Shown here one piece after another: positions 34,133-42,693 of a stretch of DNA of 64,000 bases (the first letter of the stretch is position 1; each line of letters begins with the position of its first letter). This DNA comes from CAIKNB01 sp964415965. Lineage in GTDB: Bacteria; Patescibacteriota; Patescibacteriia; 2-12-FULL-60-25. The notes beneath the pieces were generated by a model that saw only the letters and a list, made by a program, of their open reading frames with translations, was not told where the DNA came from and searched no databases. Both the position numbers and the translations under genes were made by a program. The DNA lies in the NCBI GenBank assembly GCA_964415965.1, contig CAYQCK010000003.1, positions 1 through 64,000 of the forward strand. Reading direction: 5' to 3'.

Positions 34133-36718
34133 CTAGGCTTGCGGCGGAACCGGTAGGGCCGGGACTTCCGGCTTACCACCCGAACCGTCGGGGCCGGGCG
34201 TCTTGGCGAGCCAGCCTTTGAGCGCCTCGAGCGCCCGCGACACGACCGGCGAGCCGCCGGCCAGCTGGGCCAGGAGCTCGTTCACGTCCATGCCCTTGAA
34301 GGACGCGGTCCGTCCCAGGGCCTCGGCCACCCTGATGGCCATCTGGGTGTCGGCCAGCGTATGCAGGTCAGCCGCGATGGACGGCAGTACCGAACCGTTG
34401 ACCTTGGCCATGGCGTCGGCGTTGGCTTCGGTCTGGCGGATGAACTCCTCCAGCCGCTGCCTGGCCTTCTGCTGCTCCACGGCGTAGAGCGCAAGTTCGC
34501 CCTTGGCCTGGAGGTCCGAACACGCGGCTTCGGCTTCGGCCGTCGCGATCTTGAGCTTGGCCGCCAGGCCTTCGAGCTCTTCCTTCTGCACGGCCTTGAG
34601 CTTGGCGTTGGCGTGCTGCAGCTCGGCCTTGGCCTTCTCCACCTCGGCCCGGAGCCGCTCGAGCTCATGCTCGGCCTTGAGGGTCTCCTCCTCGGTGGTC
34701 CGCTTGCAGGTCGCCTCGCGGCGCTTCTGCTCTTCGGCCGCTTCGGCCGTGGCCACCGCGGCCACGACCTTGGACCGCTGCAGCTCGACCCCGGTCTCGA
34801 GCTTCTTGCGCTCGATCTCGAGCCGACGCTGCTCGCCGTCCAGGGCGATCTCCGCCTCGCGCGTCTTGATGGAATCGCTCACGCCGGCCTTCTGCAGCTT
34901 CTTGAGCTGGACTTCGAGATCCGGATCGCTGATGCGGAAGCTCCGGACGTTGATGTCCACGAGCCTGGCGCCGCAGCGCCCGAACGGGATGCCTGGCCGG
35001 TGTTGTTCGCCTTCCTTCTTGCCCAGCACGGTGTCCCGCACCAGACCCACGAAGTTGGTCGCGATGTCGTTGATGGGATAGGCCAGGAGCGCGCCCAGGA
35101 GGCGCGACCTGACTTCCTCGCACACCAGGAACACGTAGTCGTCGACGTTGAACCAGTCGTCGCTGTGCTCGCGGTCGAAATCCACGGTCAGCGTGTACTC
35201 CAGCGAGAACTCGCAGTCGTCCTTGGAACGCAGACCCTTGACCACGTCGTTGATGCGGTTGCCCGAGGTCCACAGGTAGCAGATGGACACCGCATTCTTC
35301 CAGTCCTTGGGTTCGCCGGGACGCGAGCCCGAAATCTTGATCACGGCCAGCGTCTCGTCCCACTCCAGGAAATGGATGGTGTGGCCGATGAGCACGCGGC
35401 GCGTGACCTGACCGTCGGACCCGATGCCCAGCACCATGGCGGCCGTGCCTTGCGGCACGGTCATGCACGGCACGAGCCGCGGGTCGTAGCCGCCGTGCGG
35501 GAACCAGAGCGCGACCTGCTCCTGCGAGAGGCGGCGCTCGACCAGGACCTCGACGCGCGGATCGGCGAGGTAGAGCTTCTCGCCCTTGATGACGCGCGTC
35601 TTGCCGGTCAGGAGGTGCTTCACGTAGCGCGCCGTCCCGGCCAGGATGTGTTCGGCCTCGAAGCGGCGGATGATCTCCACGCCGTCGGCCGGGAACACGA
35701 GCCGGTTTTCTTTCCAGACCACGAGCTGGGTGCCCGGAGGGAGCTTGGTGTCTTCGCTGGAAGCATCCAGGAGGATATTCACGCCCGGGACACGCTGACG
35801 CGCTTCGCCCACGGTCATCTCGGAGAGCGTCCGGAGCAGGACCCCGGAATTCTCGTCGATGGCCACGGCCCTGAAATTGAACGTCCGCGTCTGCGGATTG
35901 GGGCGGAACTCCTGGTCGATGCACGGGATGACCGTGGTCGGCCCGTACACGTAGCTCAGGCGTCCGCTGCGGTTGACCAGCGTCACGTATTCGTCCGCCG
36001 CGAGGCGCACGCCGTTGCGGGTGAAGCACGAATAGGCTTCGCCGCAGTCGTGCTCGTCGTCCTCGTTCGTCGAGACGACCGTGATGCCGGTCGGCGGGAT
36101 GAAAAAGTTGGTGGACGAACCGCGCACCACGTACTCCGCGCCCAGCGGGAAACGCTCTTTGGCCTGAGGCGCTTTTGGCGCCTCCGCGTCGGCTTCCCCG
36201 CCCTCCGCCTTTTCCGGCTGCTTGCCGGTGGCCTGCTCGCGCCATTCTTCACGCACCAGCTTCCACAGCGCCTCGGCGTCGGCTTCCTCGATCGGTCCGG
36301 TGACCCGGATCTTGAGGTACTGGCCCTCTTCGAGCCGGTGGCCGTCTATGACCTCGGCTTCCTGTCCCGGCCACAGGGCGAACTCGATGGGTCCGCGCAG
36401 GATGACGCGCTTGCCGGTGTCGAGCGGGATGGACCCGTTCTTGCCGTTCGTCATCTCGCGCGACTTGTTGGACGGGTTGTGCAGGACCACATACTGGCCT
36501 TCGTTGGCCTTGATGAACGGCTGGATGGCGGTCGACGGATCGTCGGTCTCCGCGATCTCCACGAACTGGCCGTTCCGCCACATGACCAAACGGTGGTCGG
36601 CGGACAAGGCTTCCTTGTGCGAACCCCGGAAAACATTGACCTGTCCGGTGGTCCGGTCCAACACCCAAGCGAACTGGTTCGGAGCGAGAATCAAGTCTCT
36701 CTGCCTGGCGTCTGCCAT
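34133..36718 (-). CDS. Major vault protein (MVP) homologue
   Basis: 861 residues, ATG 36718 after GGAGGTG. It follows eukaryotic MVP end to end. Residues 8-37 (LILAPNQFAWVLD, GQVNVFRG) correspond to MVP's opening IPPYHYIHVLD. Residues 75-145 match an MVP repeat (QYVVLHNPSNKSR, FALWPGQEAEVIDGHRL, GQYLKIRV). Residues 366-399 (VKHLLTGKTRVIKGEKLYL) match the VKTGKVRAVIG segment. About 415-598 is the shoulder domain (CEFSLEYTLTVDFD; LLGALLAYPINDIATNF). About 600-765 is a long charged cap helix. About 770-820 matches the cap ring (LADTQMAIRVAEALGRTASF). A Pro-rich tail ends it. Family members assemble into barrel-shaped vault particles. No export signal is present. An insert at about 157-190 is low-complexity. 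A strong terminator follows. Confidence 0.88.
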   Translation of the reverse strand: MADARQRDLILAPNQFAWVLDRTTGQVNVFRGSHKEALSADHRLVMWRNGQFVEIAETDDPSTAIQPFIKANEGQYVVLHNPSNKSREMTNGKNGSIPLDTGKRVILRGPIEFALWPGQEAEVIDGHRLEEGQYLKIRVTGPIEEADAEALWKLVREEWREQATGKQPEKAEGGEADAEAPKAPQAKERFPLGAEYVVRGSSTNFFIPPTGITVVSTNEDDEHDCGEAYSCFTRNGVRLAADEYVTLVNRSGRLSYVYGPTTVIPCIDQEFRPNPQTRTFNFRAVAIDENSGVLLRTLSEMTVGEARQRVPGVNILLDASSEDTKLPPGTQLVVWKENRLVFPADGVEIIRRFEAEHILAGTARYVKHLLTGKTRVIKGEKLYLADPRVEVLVERRLSQEQVALWFPHGGYDPRLVPCMTVPQGTAAMVLGIGSDGQVTRRVLIGHTIHFLEWDETLAVIKISGSRPGEPKDWKNAVSICYLWTSGNRINDVVKGLRSKDDCEFSLEYTLTVDFDREHSDDWFNVDDYVFLVCEEVRSRLLGALLAYPINDIATNFVGLVRDTVLGKKEGEQHRPGIPFGRCGARLVDINVRSFRISDPDLEVQLKKLQKAGVSDSIKTREAEIALDGEQRRLEIERKKLETGVELQRSKVVAAVATAEAAEEQKRREATCKRTTEEETLKAEHELERLRAEVEKAKAELQHANAKLKAVQKEELEGLAAKLKIATAEAEAACSDLQAKGELALYAVEQQKARQRLEEFIRQTEANADAMAKVNGSVLPSIAADLHTLADTQMAIRVAEALGRTASFKGMDVNELLAQLAGGSPVVSRALEALKGWLAKTPGPDGSGGKPEVPALPVPPQA

Positions 36719-36740
36719 GATGGCACCTCCATGTTTTTGT

Positions 36741-36778
36741 GAAGAAACAATCGCCTGTATTAAGGCGATTGTTTCTTC
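36741..36778. promoter_or_regulatory. Perfect 15-bp inverted repeat upstream of the vault-protein gene
   Basis: GAAGAAACAATCGCC / GGCGATTGTTTCTTC around an eight-base loop, between the ligase stop (36798) and the Shine-Dalgarno of the vault gene. Without a proper T-run it may be a weak terminator, a leader hairpin or a protein-binding palindrome. No clear separate promoter for the vault gene is seen. Confidence 0.6.
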
Positions 36779-36797
36779 ATCCCCTACGGTTTTTCCG

Positions 36798-38132
36798 TCA
36801 AGCGTCCGGCTCAGGCCCCAAGACCAGCGCCGACACGACCGACAACAGGGCCAATCCGCTCCAATACGACCAAAGATAGTGGTCCAAGGACGCCAGGACC
36901 AAGACCGGAGGCAGGATCCACCAGCGACGCAGCAACGCGCGCCGGAATCTCCAGGCGACCCACAAGAAAATACCGGCGCCCAAAAGGCCTAAGTCGACCG
37001 CCAACAGCATGAATGCGTTATGCGGTGACTCGAGCGGCTGGCGCAATCTCTTGATTTCCGTATTAAACTTGACCCGCGCCAGACTGGCGAGCTCGGCGTT
37101 CGGTCCGCCCCCGAAGAACGGCCTATCCTTCAGGACCTGCCAGCCGTCGGCATAGCTCTGGAGCCGCGCGTCGCTGGATTGCACGACCAGCCGGTTACCC
37201 TGGTCGGCACGCGCTAGCAGCACTTCGCGCTGGGTGAAAGCCAGGACTCCGGAAAAGGCCAACGCGACGACCATGGCCAGGATGCCGAACTGCGCGCTGT
37301 TCCTTTCGTCTTTGCGTTGGAGGAAAAAGACTCCGGCCAAGGCGGCACAACCGACGGCCAAGGCCAAGAAGGCGGTTCGGCTGAAAGTCAGGACCAACGC
37401 ACCGCCCAAGACGGCGGAAGCGGCGGACCAGAGGAAAGCCGCCCGTTTGTGCGGCGCGCGCCAAGCCCCGTGCCATGCCGCGAGGACGCCGACGGCCAGC
37501 CAGCCGCCCAGGATATTGGGATGCGGCATCCCGCCGTACGCCCGGAGGAAACGCAGATCGGCGAATTCGACGACCGAAACACCCAACTGCTTCGGGCTCT
37601 GGAAAGCGACGCCCAGCCATTTGATGGCATCCACCCGCTGCACCGCATATTGCCAGTAGGCCAGGCAGGCTTGCGGGATGAGCGATACGACGAACCAGAC
37701 GGCCAGGCTCCTGGCCGGAACCCGCTGCCGCAGGAGCGTGAAGACGAAAACCACAAGCAGGCCGGCCTCCATCAGCCATTGGGCCGAAGCGGCATAGGAA
37801 TCCGAAACCAGGAAGGAAACGGCAAGGATGATGCCGGCGGTCCAGAGCAGCGCCTTATCCGTCCGGGTCAGCGCCTTAACGCTTGAATCTTCGCGCTTCA
37901 GGCCCAGGCTTCCGAAAACAATCGCCGCCGCGAGCAATGCCCAGGAAACATAAACCGCCCAGCTCCCCTGCTCCCACGGCCAACCGGCCAGTGAGGCTTC
38001 GCGATACCAGCGCGTTTGCCAGGGCAGCGAAAGAACGGCCAAACGCCAACTGACGTCGAACAGCGTCGTTCGGCGCTTGACGCTCGCCGCTTTTTGGATG
38101 GCCTTCACGATGAGATCCCGTAGTATTCGCAT
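36798..38132 (-). CDS. O-antigen ligase/polymerase-like membrane protein
   Basis: 444 residues from ATG 38132 (MRILRDLIVKAI), which overlaps the upstream gene by 28 bases. It is polytopic with roughly ten to eleven membrane segments. The Wzy_C-type signature is present: a large loop with FFGGGPNAELASLARVKF and then LESPHNAFMLLAVDLGLLGAGIFL, whose PHN is typical of O-antigen ligases and polymerases that act on lipid-linked glycans at the outer face of the membrane. Early segments include SYAASAQWLMEAGLLVVFVF. It is probably cotranscribed with the nucleotidyltransferase-like and PRC-barrel genes. The substrate glycan is unknown. Confidence 0.8.
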   Translation of the reverse strand: MRILRDLIVKAIQKAASVKRRTTLFDVSWRLAVLSLPWQTRWYREASLAGWPWEQGSWAVYVSWALLAAAIVFGSLGLKREDSSVKALTRTDKALLWTAGIILAVSFLVSDSYAASAQWLMEAGLLVVFVFTLLRQRVPARSLAVWFVVSLIPQACLAYWQYAVQRVDAIKWLGVAFQSPKQLGVSVVEFADLRFLRAYGGMPHPNILGGWLAVGVLAAWHGAWRAPHKRAAFLWSAASAVLGGALVLTFSRTAFLALAVGCAALAGVFFLQRKDERNSAQFGILAMVVALAFSGVLAFTQREVLLARADQGNRLVVQSSDARLQSYADGWQVLKDRPFFGGGPNAELASLARVKFNTEIKRLRQPLESPHNAFMLLAVDLGLLGAGIFLWVAWRFRRALLRRWWILPPVLVLASLDHYLWSYWSGLALLSVVSALVLGPEPDA

Positions 38133-39028
38133 AACTCTCGATAAGTTTCCCGGAACTCGGCGCGGCGGTCGTCGACGTGGAACTTGAGCGTCCGGTCGTC
38201 GACGATGACGCGGGTGTCGCGGTTCATGAGCCCCTTGATTTTGGACGGGAACCAGCGACGTTGGAATGAGCGGGCCAAAGGCTCGATGAGGCGGCAGACG
38301 TGAATCGGAAGACGTAAGGCCGGCGTCGGTATGCCGAAATCCGGCGGGACGGCCCAGCGCCTGGCGCACAGGTGGCGGCCGACGACGTCCCGGTTCTCTG
38401 ACCAGAGCCTCTCCCCCACGCCGTCGTCATATAGCGGCAATAGCGACAAGAACCAATACCGGAAATACGGATCGTCGCCGGGGAGCAGATGCGAATCGAG
38501 CCTGGGGTTGTCGTCCGAAACGAAATACGACAGGCACACCGCGTCGCGCGTGCGGTCCTTGGTCGGCAGGCGTCCCAAAAACTTGAATGGCCCGGCGCCC
38601 AGCAGGCGCGTGGACCAGAGCGTACCGCTTCGGGCGATGACGAAAAAATCCAGATCCCCGCCGTCACGGGCATTGCCGAGGGCCGTGGTATTGGCCAGCG
38701 CCACGAAACGCACTCCGCCCAGCGCCGCGAGCCACCTCGCGACGCTCGCGGCCCGCCGGCGCTTCCGCGGCTGGAAGATATCGCGTTCGCGGATCTGGTC
38801 CAAGATCCGGCGGCCGCCTTCCGCCAAGGCCAACCGTCCGTCCTCTTCGATGACCAAGCCCTCGCCTTTCAGTCCAGACAACACTTCTTCGACATCTCGG
38901 ACAACAGCCGCGGAACCGTCGGCTCCGTCCCCCGCATCCAAAGTCAAAACCAGCTCCGCCGCGGTCGGCGCGTAATGCCAGGCCGCGTGGAAACCCAACG
39001 TGCGCAGGATGGCGGAACGTAAATCCAT
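38105..39028 (-). CDS. Winged-helix plus nucleotidyltransferase-like protein
   Basis: 307 residues from ATG 39028; AAGGAG lies 14 bases upstream, inside the end of the PRC-barrel gene. The N-terminal part (about 1-75) has a winged-helix look (LRSAILRTLGFHAAWHYAPTAAEL). The next part has the Pol-beta-type nucleotidyltransferase pattern ALANTTALGNARDGGDLDFFVIA, with the D-x-D metal pair. The C-terminal half holds helices and YFRYWFLSLLPLYDD. Similar proteins are frequent in CPR genomes beside glycan genes. The substrate is unknown. It ends by overlapping the ligase gene. Confidence 0.65.
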   Translation of the reverse strand: MDLRSAILRTLGFHAAWHYAPTAAELVLTLDAGDGADGSAAVVRDVEEVLSGLKGEGLVIEEDGRLALAEGGRRILDQIRERDIFQPRKRRRAASVARWLAALGGVRFVALANTTALGNARDGGDLDFFVIARSGTLWSTRLLGAGPFKFLGRLPTKDRTRDAVCLSYFVSDDNPRLDSHLLPGDDPYFRYWFLSLLPLYDDGVGERLWSENRDVVGRHLCARRWAVPPDFGIPTPALRLPIHVCRLIEPLARSFQRRWFPSKIKGLMNRDTRVIVDDRTLKFHVDDRRAEFRETYRELCEYYGISS

Positions 39029-39030
39029 AT

Positions 39031-39336
39031 TCAACCGGCACGCTCCTTGAAGTGCGCCGAGGGCGCGGACATGTCCTTGCGGGCCAGGATGGCCGGCCCG
39101 GCCCTGACCGCGGCGTCCTCGACCACGGCTTCGTGTTCGTCCAGGCTCACGACCTGGGACCAGGCGACCAAAGCCTCATCGTCCAAAAGGCCGGGGACGA
39201 CCCCGCGGACCCGTACGCGCACCGCCGCCAGGCGGCCGGTGTCGGCCTCGAAGTCGAGGCTGGCGAGTTTGCCGACCGGCGTCCCGGACCGCGTCCTGAC
39301 CGGCGTCCCGACCATAGCCCTTGAATTCAGATGCAT
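39031..39336 (-). CDS. PRC-barrel domain protein
   Basis: 101 residues from ATG 39336. The N-terminal PRC-barrel motif is clear (VGTPVRTRSGTPVGKLASLDFEADTG in the order expected, with the pattern G..V....G..VG.L..L..D..TG). A second beta-rich half follows, ending in the helix-prone SAHFKERAG. PRC-barrels bind RNA, proteins or photosynthetic complexes, and small ones are often adaptors. It is first of the run PRC-barrel, nucleotidyltransferase-like, ligase-like; the stop overlaps the next gene's start region. Confidence 0.75.
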   Translation of the reverse strand: MHLNSRAMVGTPVRTRSGTPVGKLASLDFEADTGRLAAVRVRVRGVVPGLLDDEALVAWSQVVSLDEHEAVVEDAAVRAGPAILARKDMSAPSAHFKERAG

Positions 39337-39378
39337 ATGGCCCAAGCTTACCCCGATGTCAGGTCACTAGCAAAACAG

Positions 39379-39508
39379 AGACCCCGGGTCTTTGCCCGGG
39401 GTATCAATGGATGAAAACGTCTTATTCTTTTTTGACATCCCGGCCAAGCGAGCCCGCCGAGCGCGAGCAGGGATCTCTGCGACCCCGGCTCGGGGGCCGG
39501 GGTGTCTA
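39379..39508. repeat. Intergenic cluster of dispersed repeats (two families)
   Basis: Contains GACCCCGGG-type palindromes at 39379-39403 and 39481-39504, around a TGACATCCCGGCCAAGCGAG-type element (39433-39479). The latter is nearly identical to 55553-55600. No gene is seen between the PRC-barrel gene and yidC apart from these. Confidence 0.75.
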
Positions 39509-39520
39509 TTCTTTGGCGTT

Positions 39521-40285
39521 TTACTTCGACAGCTGCGCCTCGACCTTAGGCGGCGTCGGCCGCTTGAGGAAGATGGCTTGCTGGAAGACCGTCAGGAGGC
39601 TCATCACGAGCCAGTACAGGGTCAGGCCTCCGGGCAGCGAGATGCCGATGAACACGGTCATGACCGGCATGATGTACATCATCTGTTTGTTCATCATGGC
39701 CGCCATGGACTCGTCCTTGGCGCCCTCCTTGCCCTTGACCTCGTTCGGCGGCGGAGATGCCGGGCTTGGTTTGCGGAACATCTGCCAGGATTGCCAGAAC
39801 TGGATGAGCCCGGCCAGGACCGCCAGGACGTAATTCGGCTTGGACAGGTCCACGAAGCCGAGGAACATCTTGTTGATGGTGCCCGGGTTGTTGATGAACG
39901 GATACAACAGGTTGAGGCTGTGGGAAGCCAGACCGTCGCGCAAAGCCTGGTACAACCCGATGAAAATCGGCAGCTGGATGAGCAGCGGCAGGCACGAAGC
40001 GGCCGGATTGACCTTCTCGCGCTTGTACAGCTCCATCAGCTCCTTGGCTTGGGCGTCCTTGTCGTCCTTCAGGCGGGCGCGGATCTCGTCGATCTTGGGC
40101 TGGATGTCCTGCAGCGCCTTCTGTTGCTTTATCTGCTGCACGGTCATCGGATAGAGCAGCGCCTTGACGATGACGGTCAGCGCGATGATGGCGAAACCGA
40201 AATCGTTCCCCGGGATGGCGTTATACAGCCAGATCAGCAGGTTCAGGATGGGTTGGAAAATGACGGTGACGAAGATTTGGGTCAT
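39521..40285 (-). CDS. yidC: Membrane protein insertase YidC/Oxa1
   Basis: 254 residues, Gram-positive-type length without the large periplasmic domain. It inserts and folds inner-membrane proteins. Features are the first segment IFQPILNLLIWLYNAIP, the core NDFGFAIIALTVIVKALLYPMTVQQIKQQKALQDIQPKI (read in parts), the cytoplasmic coiled-coil hairpin with basic residues, CLPLLIQLPIFIGLYQALRD and the last segments ending FKRPTPPKVEAQLSK-like. A conserved Lys in VKALLYP takes the place of the usual hydrophilic-groove Arg. It starts four bases after the nusA stop. Confidence 0.94.
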   Translation of the reverse strand: MTQIFVTVIFQPILNLLIWLYNAIPGNDFGFAIIALTVIVKALLYPMTVQQIKQQKALQDIQPKIDEIRARLKDDKDAQAKELMELYKREKVNPAASCLPLLIQLPIFIGLYQALRDGLASHSLNLLYPFINNPGTINKMFLGFVDLSKPNYVLAVLAGLIQFWQSWQMFRKPSPASPPPNEVKGKEGAKDESMAAMMNKQMMYIMPVMTVFIGISLPGGLTLYWLVMSLLTVFQQAIFLKRPTPPKVEAQLSK

Positions 40286-40289
40286 ACGC

Positions 40290-41642
40290 TTACTCGGTCT
40301 TGCCGTTCGCCTCTTCCTCGGCCTTTATCTGCGCGCCCTCCAAGGGTTCGCCGTTCATCTCGGCTTTGACTTCCTTCAGGTCGGCCTCGCCCGCCGTCTC
40401 CGGGGCCTCTCCCTGGAACTCGCCCACTTCGGAATCAGCCACGGTCTTGCCGCTCTCTTCGGCGATGGTGATCTTCCAGTTGGTCAATTTCGCCGCCAGA
40501 CGCACGTTCTGCCCGCCCTTGCCGATGGCGAGCGACAGCTGGTCCGCCGGCACCTTGACCGTCGCCAGGTGGTCGCCGTGGTCCAGGTTGACGTGGAGCG
40601 CCTTGGCCGGGCTCAACGCCGCGCCGATGTATTCGGCATCGTCGGCCGACCACAGGATGACGTCGACCTTCTCGCCGCCCAGCTCGCGGATGATGGTCTG
40701 GATGCGGGTGCCGCGCTGGCCGATGCACGAGCCGATGGGATCGATGGCGTCGTCATGCGCCGTGACCGCGACCTTGGTGCGGCTGCCGGCTTCGCGGGCG
40801 ATGTTCTTGATCTCGACCATGCCGTTCGCGACTTCCGGGATCTCTTGGGCGAAGATGGCGGCAACGAGCCCCGGCGAAGAGCGGGACAAGCGGATCTCCG
40901 GGCCCTTAGGCGTCAGCGACACCTCGCGCAAAAGCGCCTTGATGCGGCTTCCGGGGAAATAGCGCTCGTTCTCTATCTGGTCTTCCGGCAGGATGACGCC
41001 CGTGGCACGACCCAAATCGATGAGCACGACCCGACCCTCGCGGCGCTGGATGGTCACGTTCATGAGCTCGCCTTCGCGGTCCTTGAAATCGTTGAAGATG
41101 ACGTTGCGTTCGGCCTCGCGCAGCTTTTGCATGATGACCTGCTTGGCCGTCTGGGCGGCCATGCGGCCGAAGGCCGCGGGCACGCTCAATTCGACTTTGA
41201 TCTCGTCGCCCTCCTGCGCGTCCGGCTTGAGGTCGCGGGCATCCGACAGCATGATCATGGTCTTCTGGTTGAAGGCGAACTCCTCCTCGCCTTCCTTCTT
41301 TTCGCCTTCGGCGGGCGGAGGCGGGACCGGGGTGAAGGCCGGCTCGAACGCCTTGCGCCCCTCGAGCTTCTTGGCCGCGTGGGCGGCCTCGAACTTCTCG
41401 AAATAATCGTCCGGCAGCTCCATGTCGGGCACGACCGTCTTGACGTCGAACACGCGGATGCCGGCGGTCGCGCCGTCATACGCCTCGGGGTCGAACTGGA
41501 CCTTGATGTTCTGGTTCTTGTTGCCGAAATCCTTGCGGAACGCGGCGGCCAAGGCGGCTTCGACCGTCTCGAGGACCGACTCGAAGGTCAGGTTCTTCTC
41601 TTCGCACACCTGGCGGATGGCTTGGGATATCTGGGAGGCCAT
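40290..41642 (-). CDS. nusA: Transcription termination/antitermination factor NusA
   Basis: 450 residues from ATG 41642 (MASQISQAIRQVCEEKNL). The N-terminal RNA-polymerase-binding domain (with an unusual Pro/Glu-rich insert, about 120-145) is followed by an S1 domain (VNVTIQRREGRVVLIDLG region) and two KH domains (IGSCIGQRGTRIQTIIREL; LAIGKGGQNVRLAAKL). A disordered acidic tail ends it. It binds RNA polymerase and nascent RNA to control pausing and termination. No ribosome binding site precedes the ATG. Its leader holds an attenuator-like hairpin (41722-41748). It is cotranscribed with yidC. Confidence 0.96.
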   Translation of the reverse strand: MASQISQAIRQVCEEKNLTFESVLETVEAALAAAFRKDFGNKNQNIKVQFDPEAYDGATAGIRVFDVKTVVPDMELPDDYFEKFEAAHAAKKLEGRKAFEPAFTPVPPPPAEGEKKEGEEEFAFNQKTMIMLSDARDLKPDAQEGDEIKVELSVPAAFGRMAAQTAKQVIMQKLREAERNVIFNDFKDREGELMNVTIQRREGRVVLIDLGRATGVILPEDQIENERYFPGSRIKALLREVSLTPKGPEIRLSRSSPGLVAAIFAQEIPEVANGMVEIKNIAREAGSRTKVAVTAHDDAIDPIGSCIGQRGTRIQTIIRELGGEKVDVILWSADDAEYIGAALSPAKALHVNLDHGDHLATVKVPADQLSLAIGKGGQNVRLAAKLTNWKITIAEESGKTVADSEVGEFQGEAPETAGEADLKEVKAEMNGEPLEGAQIKAEEEANGKTE

Positions 41643-41721
41643 ATTGGCTGATGGATGGTTAGTAGCTGGAAGTAAGACGTAAGAAGTTAGTAAAAGGATT
41701 GGCGGCTGCCCTGAAAACAAA

Positions 41722-41748
41722 TGAACCCGTTCATCCAGAACAGGTTCA
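41722..41748 (-). terminator. Attenuator-like hairpin in the nusA leader
   Basis: Minus strand stem TGAACCTGTTC / GAACGGGTTCA followed by TTTGTTTTC, only a few bases after the expected start of the nusA transcript. This is the form of an intrinsic terminator placed inside the leader, suggesting autoregulation. Confidence 0.6.
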
Positions 41749-41753
41749 AGCCA

Positions 41754-41782
41754 AGGATACACGTTCGGGAGCGGCCGGTCAA
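41754..41782 (-). promoter_or_regulatory. nusA-yidC promoter
   Basis: -35 TTGACC (41782-41777), a 17-base spacer, -10 TATCCT (41759-41754). Confidence 0.6.
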
Positions 41783-41786
41783 TAGC

Positions 41787-41815
41787 TTGACATCCCGGCC
41801 TTTTTTCCGTATCAT
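41787..41815 (+). promoter_or_regulatory. Promoter of the gene at 41893
   Basis: -35 TTGACA (41787-41792), a 17-base spacer, -10 TATCAT (41810-41815). It is divergent and only four bases from the nusA promoter. Confidence 0.7.
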
Positions 41816-41892
41816 CCAACGGCTCCGAATTTTTCGGGACCCGAGCCGGCGGAACCGGAACGTACCTTCATCCCAAGAACGGACCGAGAAAG

Positions 41893-42642
41893 ATGCCCCA
41901 ACCCGTCAGCGGAACAGACCCGGCCTGGCGCCGCATCCTGCCCTTGACCGACGCGAGCCAGGCGACCCGTCGTCTGCTCGCTTTGGCCGTCCAATACGCC
42001 AAACACGCCTGGATCATCCCGGTCGTGGTACCTCCGGAAGAACGTCTCGAACTGCGTTCCCTGTTCCTGCGGACCGTCGAAGAAGACAACCGCTCGAACA
42101 GCATCCACATCGTCCGCGACCGCTGCCCCAAGGCGGATGAGCTCGAGTGCGAGGACGGCGTCTCATTACTGTTCCTCAAGGGCGAGCGCCTGCCCAGGTA
42201 TGTCCAATGGGCCATCCTCAACAACCGGCTGAACTTCCCGGTCACCATGCTGGCCATCGAATCGACCGACCCGCTCGAACGGCGCTCGACGACCTGGAGC
42301 CAGGCCTTCCTCGAAGCCTGCGCTCCGCTGCCGCTCATCTGGCCGGCCTGGAAAGACCGGGATGTGGACGAGCGCCGCCTGGTCGTGGAACGGGTCCGCA
42401 GCAGCCTATCCATGCCGCTCGGACGCCCCGTGCCTGAATTCGACCGGCAGGTCATGGACTACCTGGTCAAGACCCAATTCGTGGGCACCCTGGCCATGGA
42501 ACGCGAAGCTAAAGCCGCGCTCCAACGCTACATCCAGCGCGGCTCGACCGGCCCGCTCACGGCCAAGCACATCAGGGCTTTCGACGGCCTGAAACAAGTC
42601 GGCAGCCACACCGATGTCCCTCCCCTGTCGCTCGTGCGCTGA
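41893..42642 (+). CDS. Hypothetical protein (249 aa)
   Basis: Soluble alpha/beta protein without signal peptide or membrane segments. The first part has alternating beta strands and helices (HAWIIPVVVPPEERLELRSLF; NSIHIVRDRCPKADELECED; GVSLLFLKGERLP). The C-terminal helical part contains FDRQVMDYLVKTQFVGTLAMEREAKAALQ. ATG 41893 follows a GAGAAAG. It has a strong promoter and a double terminator, so it is a single-gene unit. I do not recognise the family. Confidence 0.65.
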   Translation: MPQPVSGTDPAWRRILPLTDASQATRRLLALAVQYAKHAWIIPVVVPPEERLELRSLFLRTVEEDNRSNSIHIVRDRCPKADELECEDGVSLLFLKGERLPRYVQWAILNNRLNFPVTMLAIESTDPLERRSTTWSQAFLEACAPLPLIWPAWKDRDVDERRLVVERVRSSLSMPLGRPVPEFDRQVMDYLVKTQFVGTLAMEREAKAALQRYIQRGSTGPLTAKHIRAFDGLKQVGSHTDVPPLSLVR

Positions 42643-42655
42643 CCGCCTCCCTCGT

Positions 42656-42688
42656 CATCCTCTGCCTTCCGGCCGGGGATGATTTTTT
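42656..42688 (+). terminator. Intrinsic terminator
   Basis: Interrupted stem CATCC..TGCC / GGCC..GGATG then ATTTTTT, 13 bases after the gene at 41893. Confidence 0.75.
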
Positions 42689-42693
42689 ATGCC

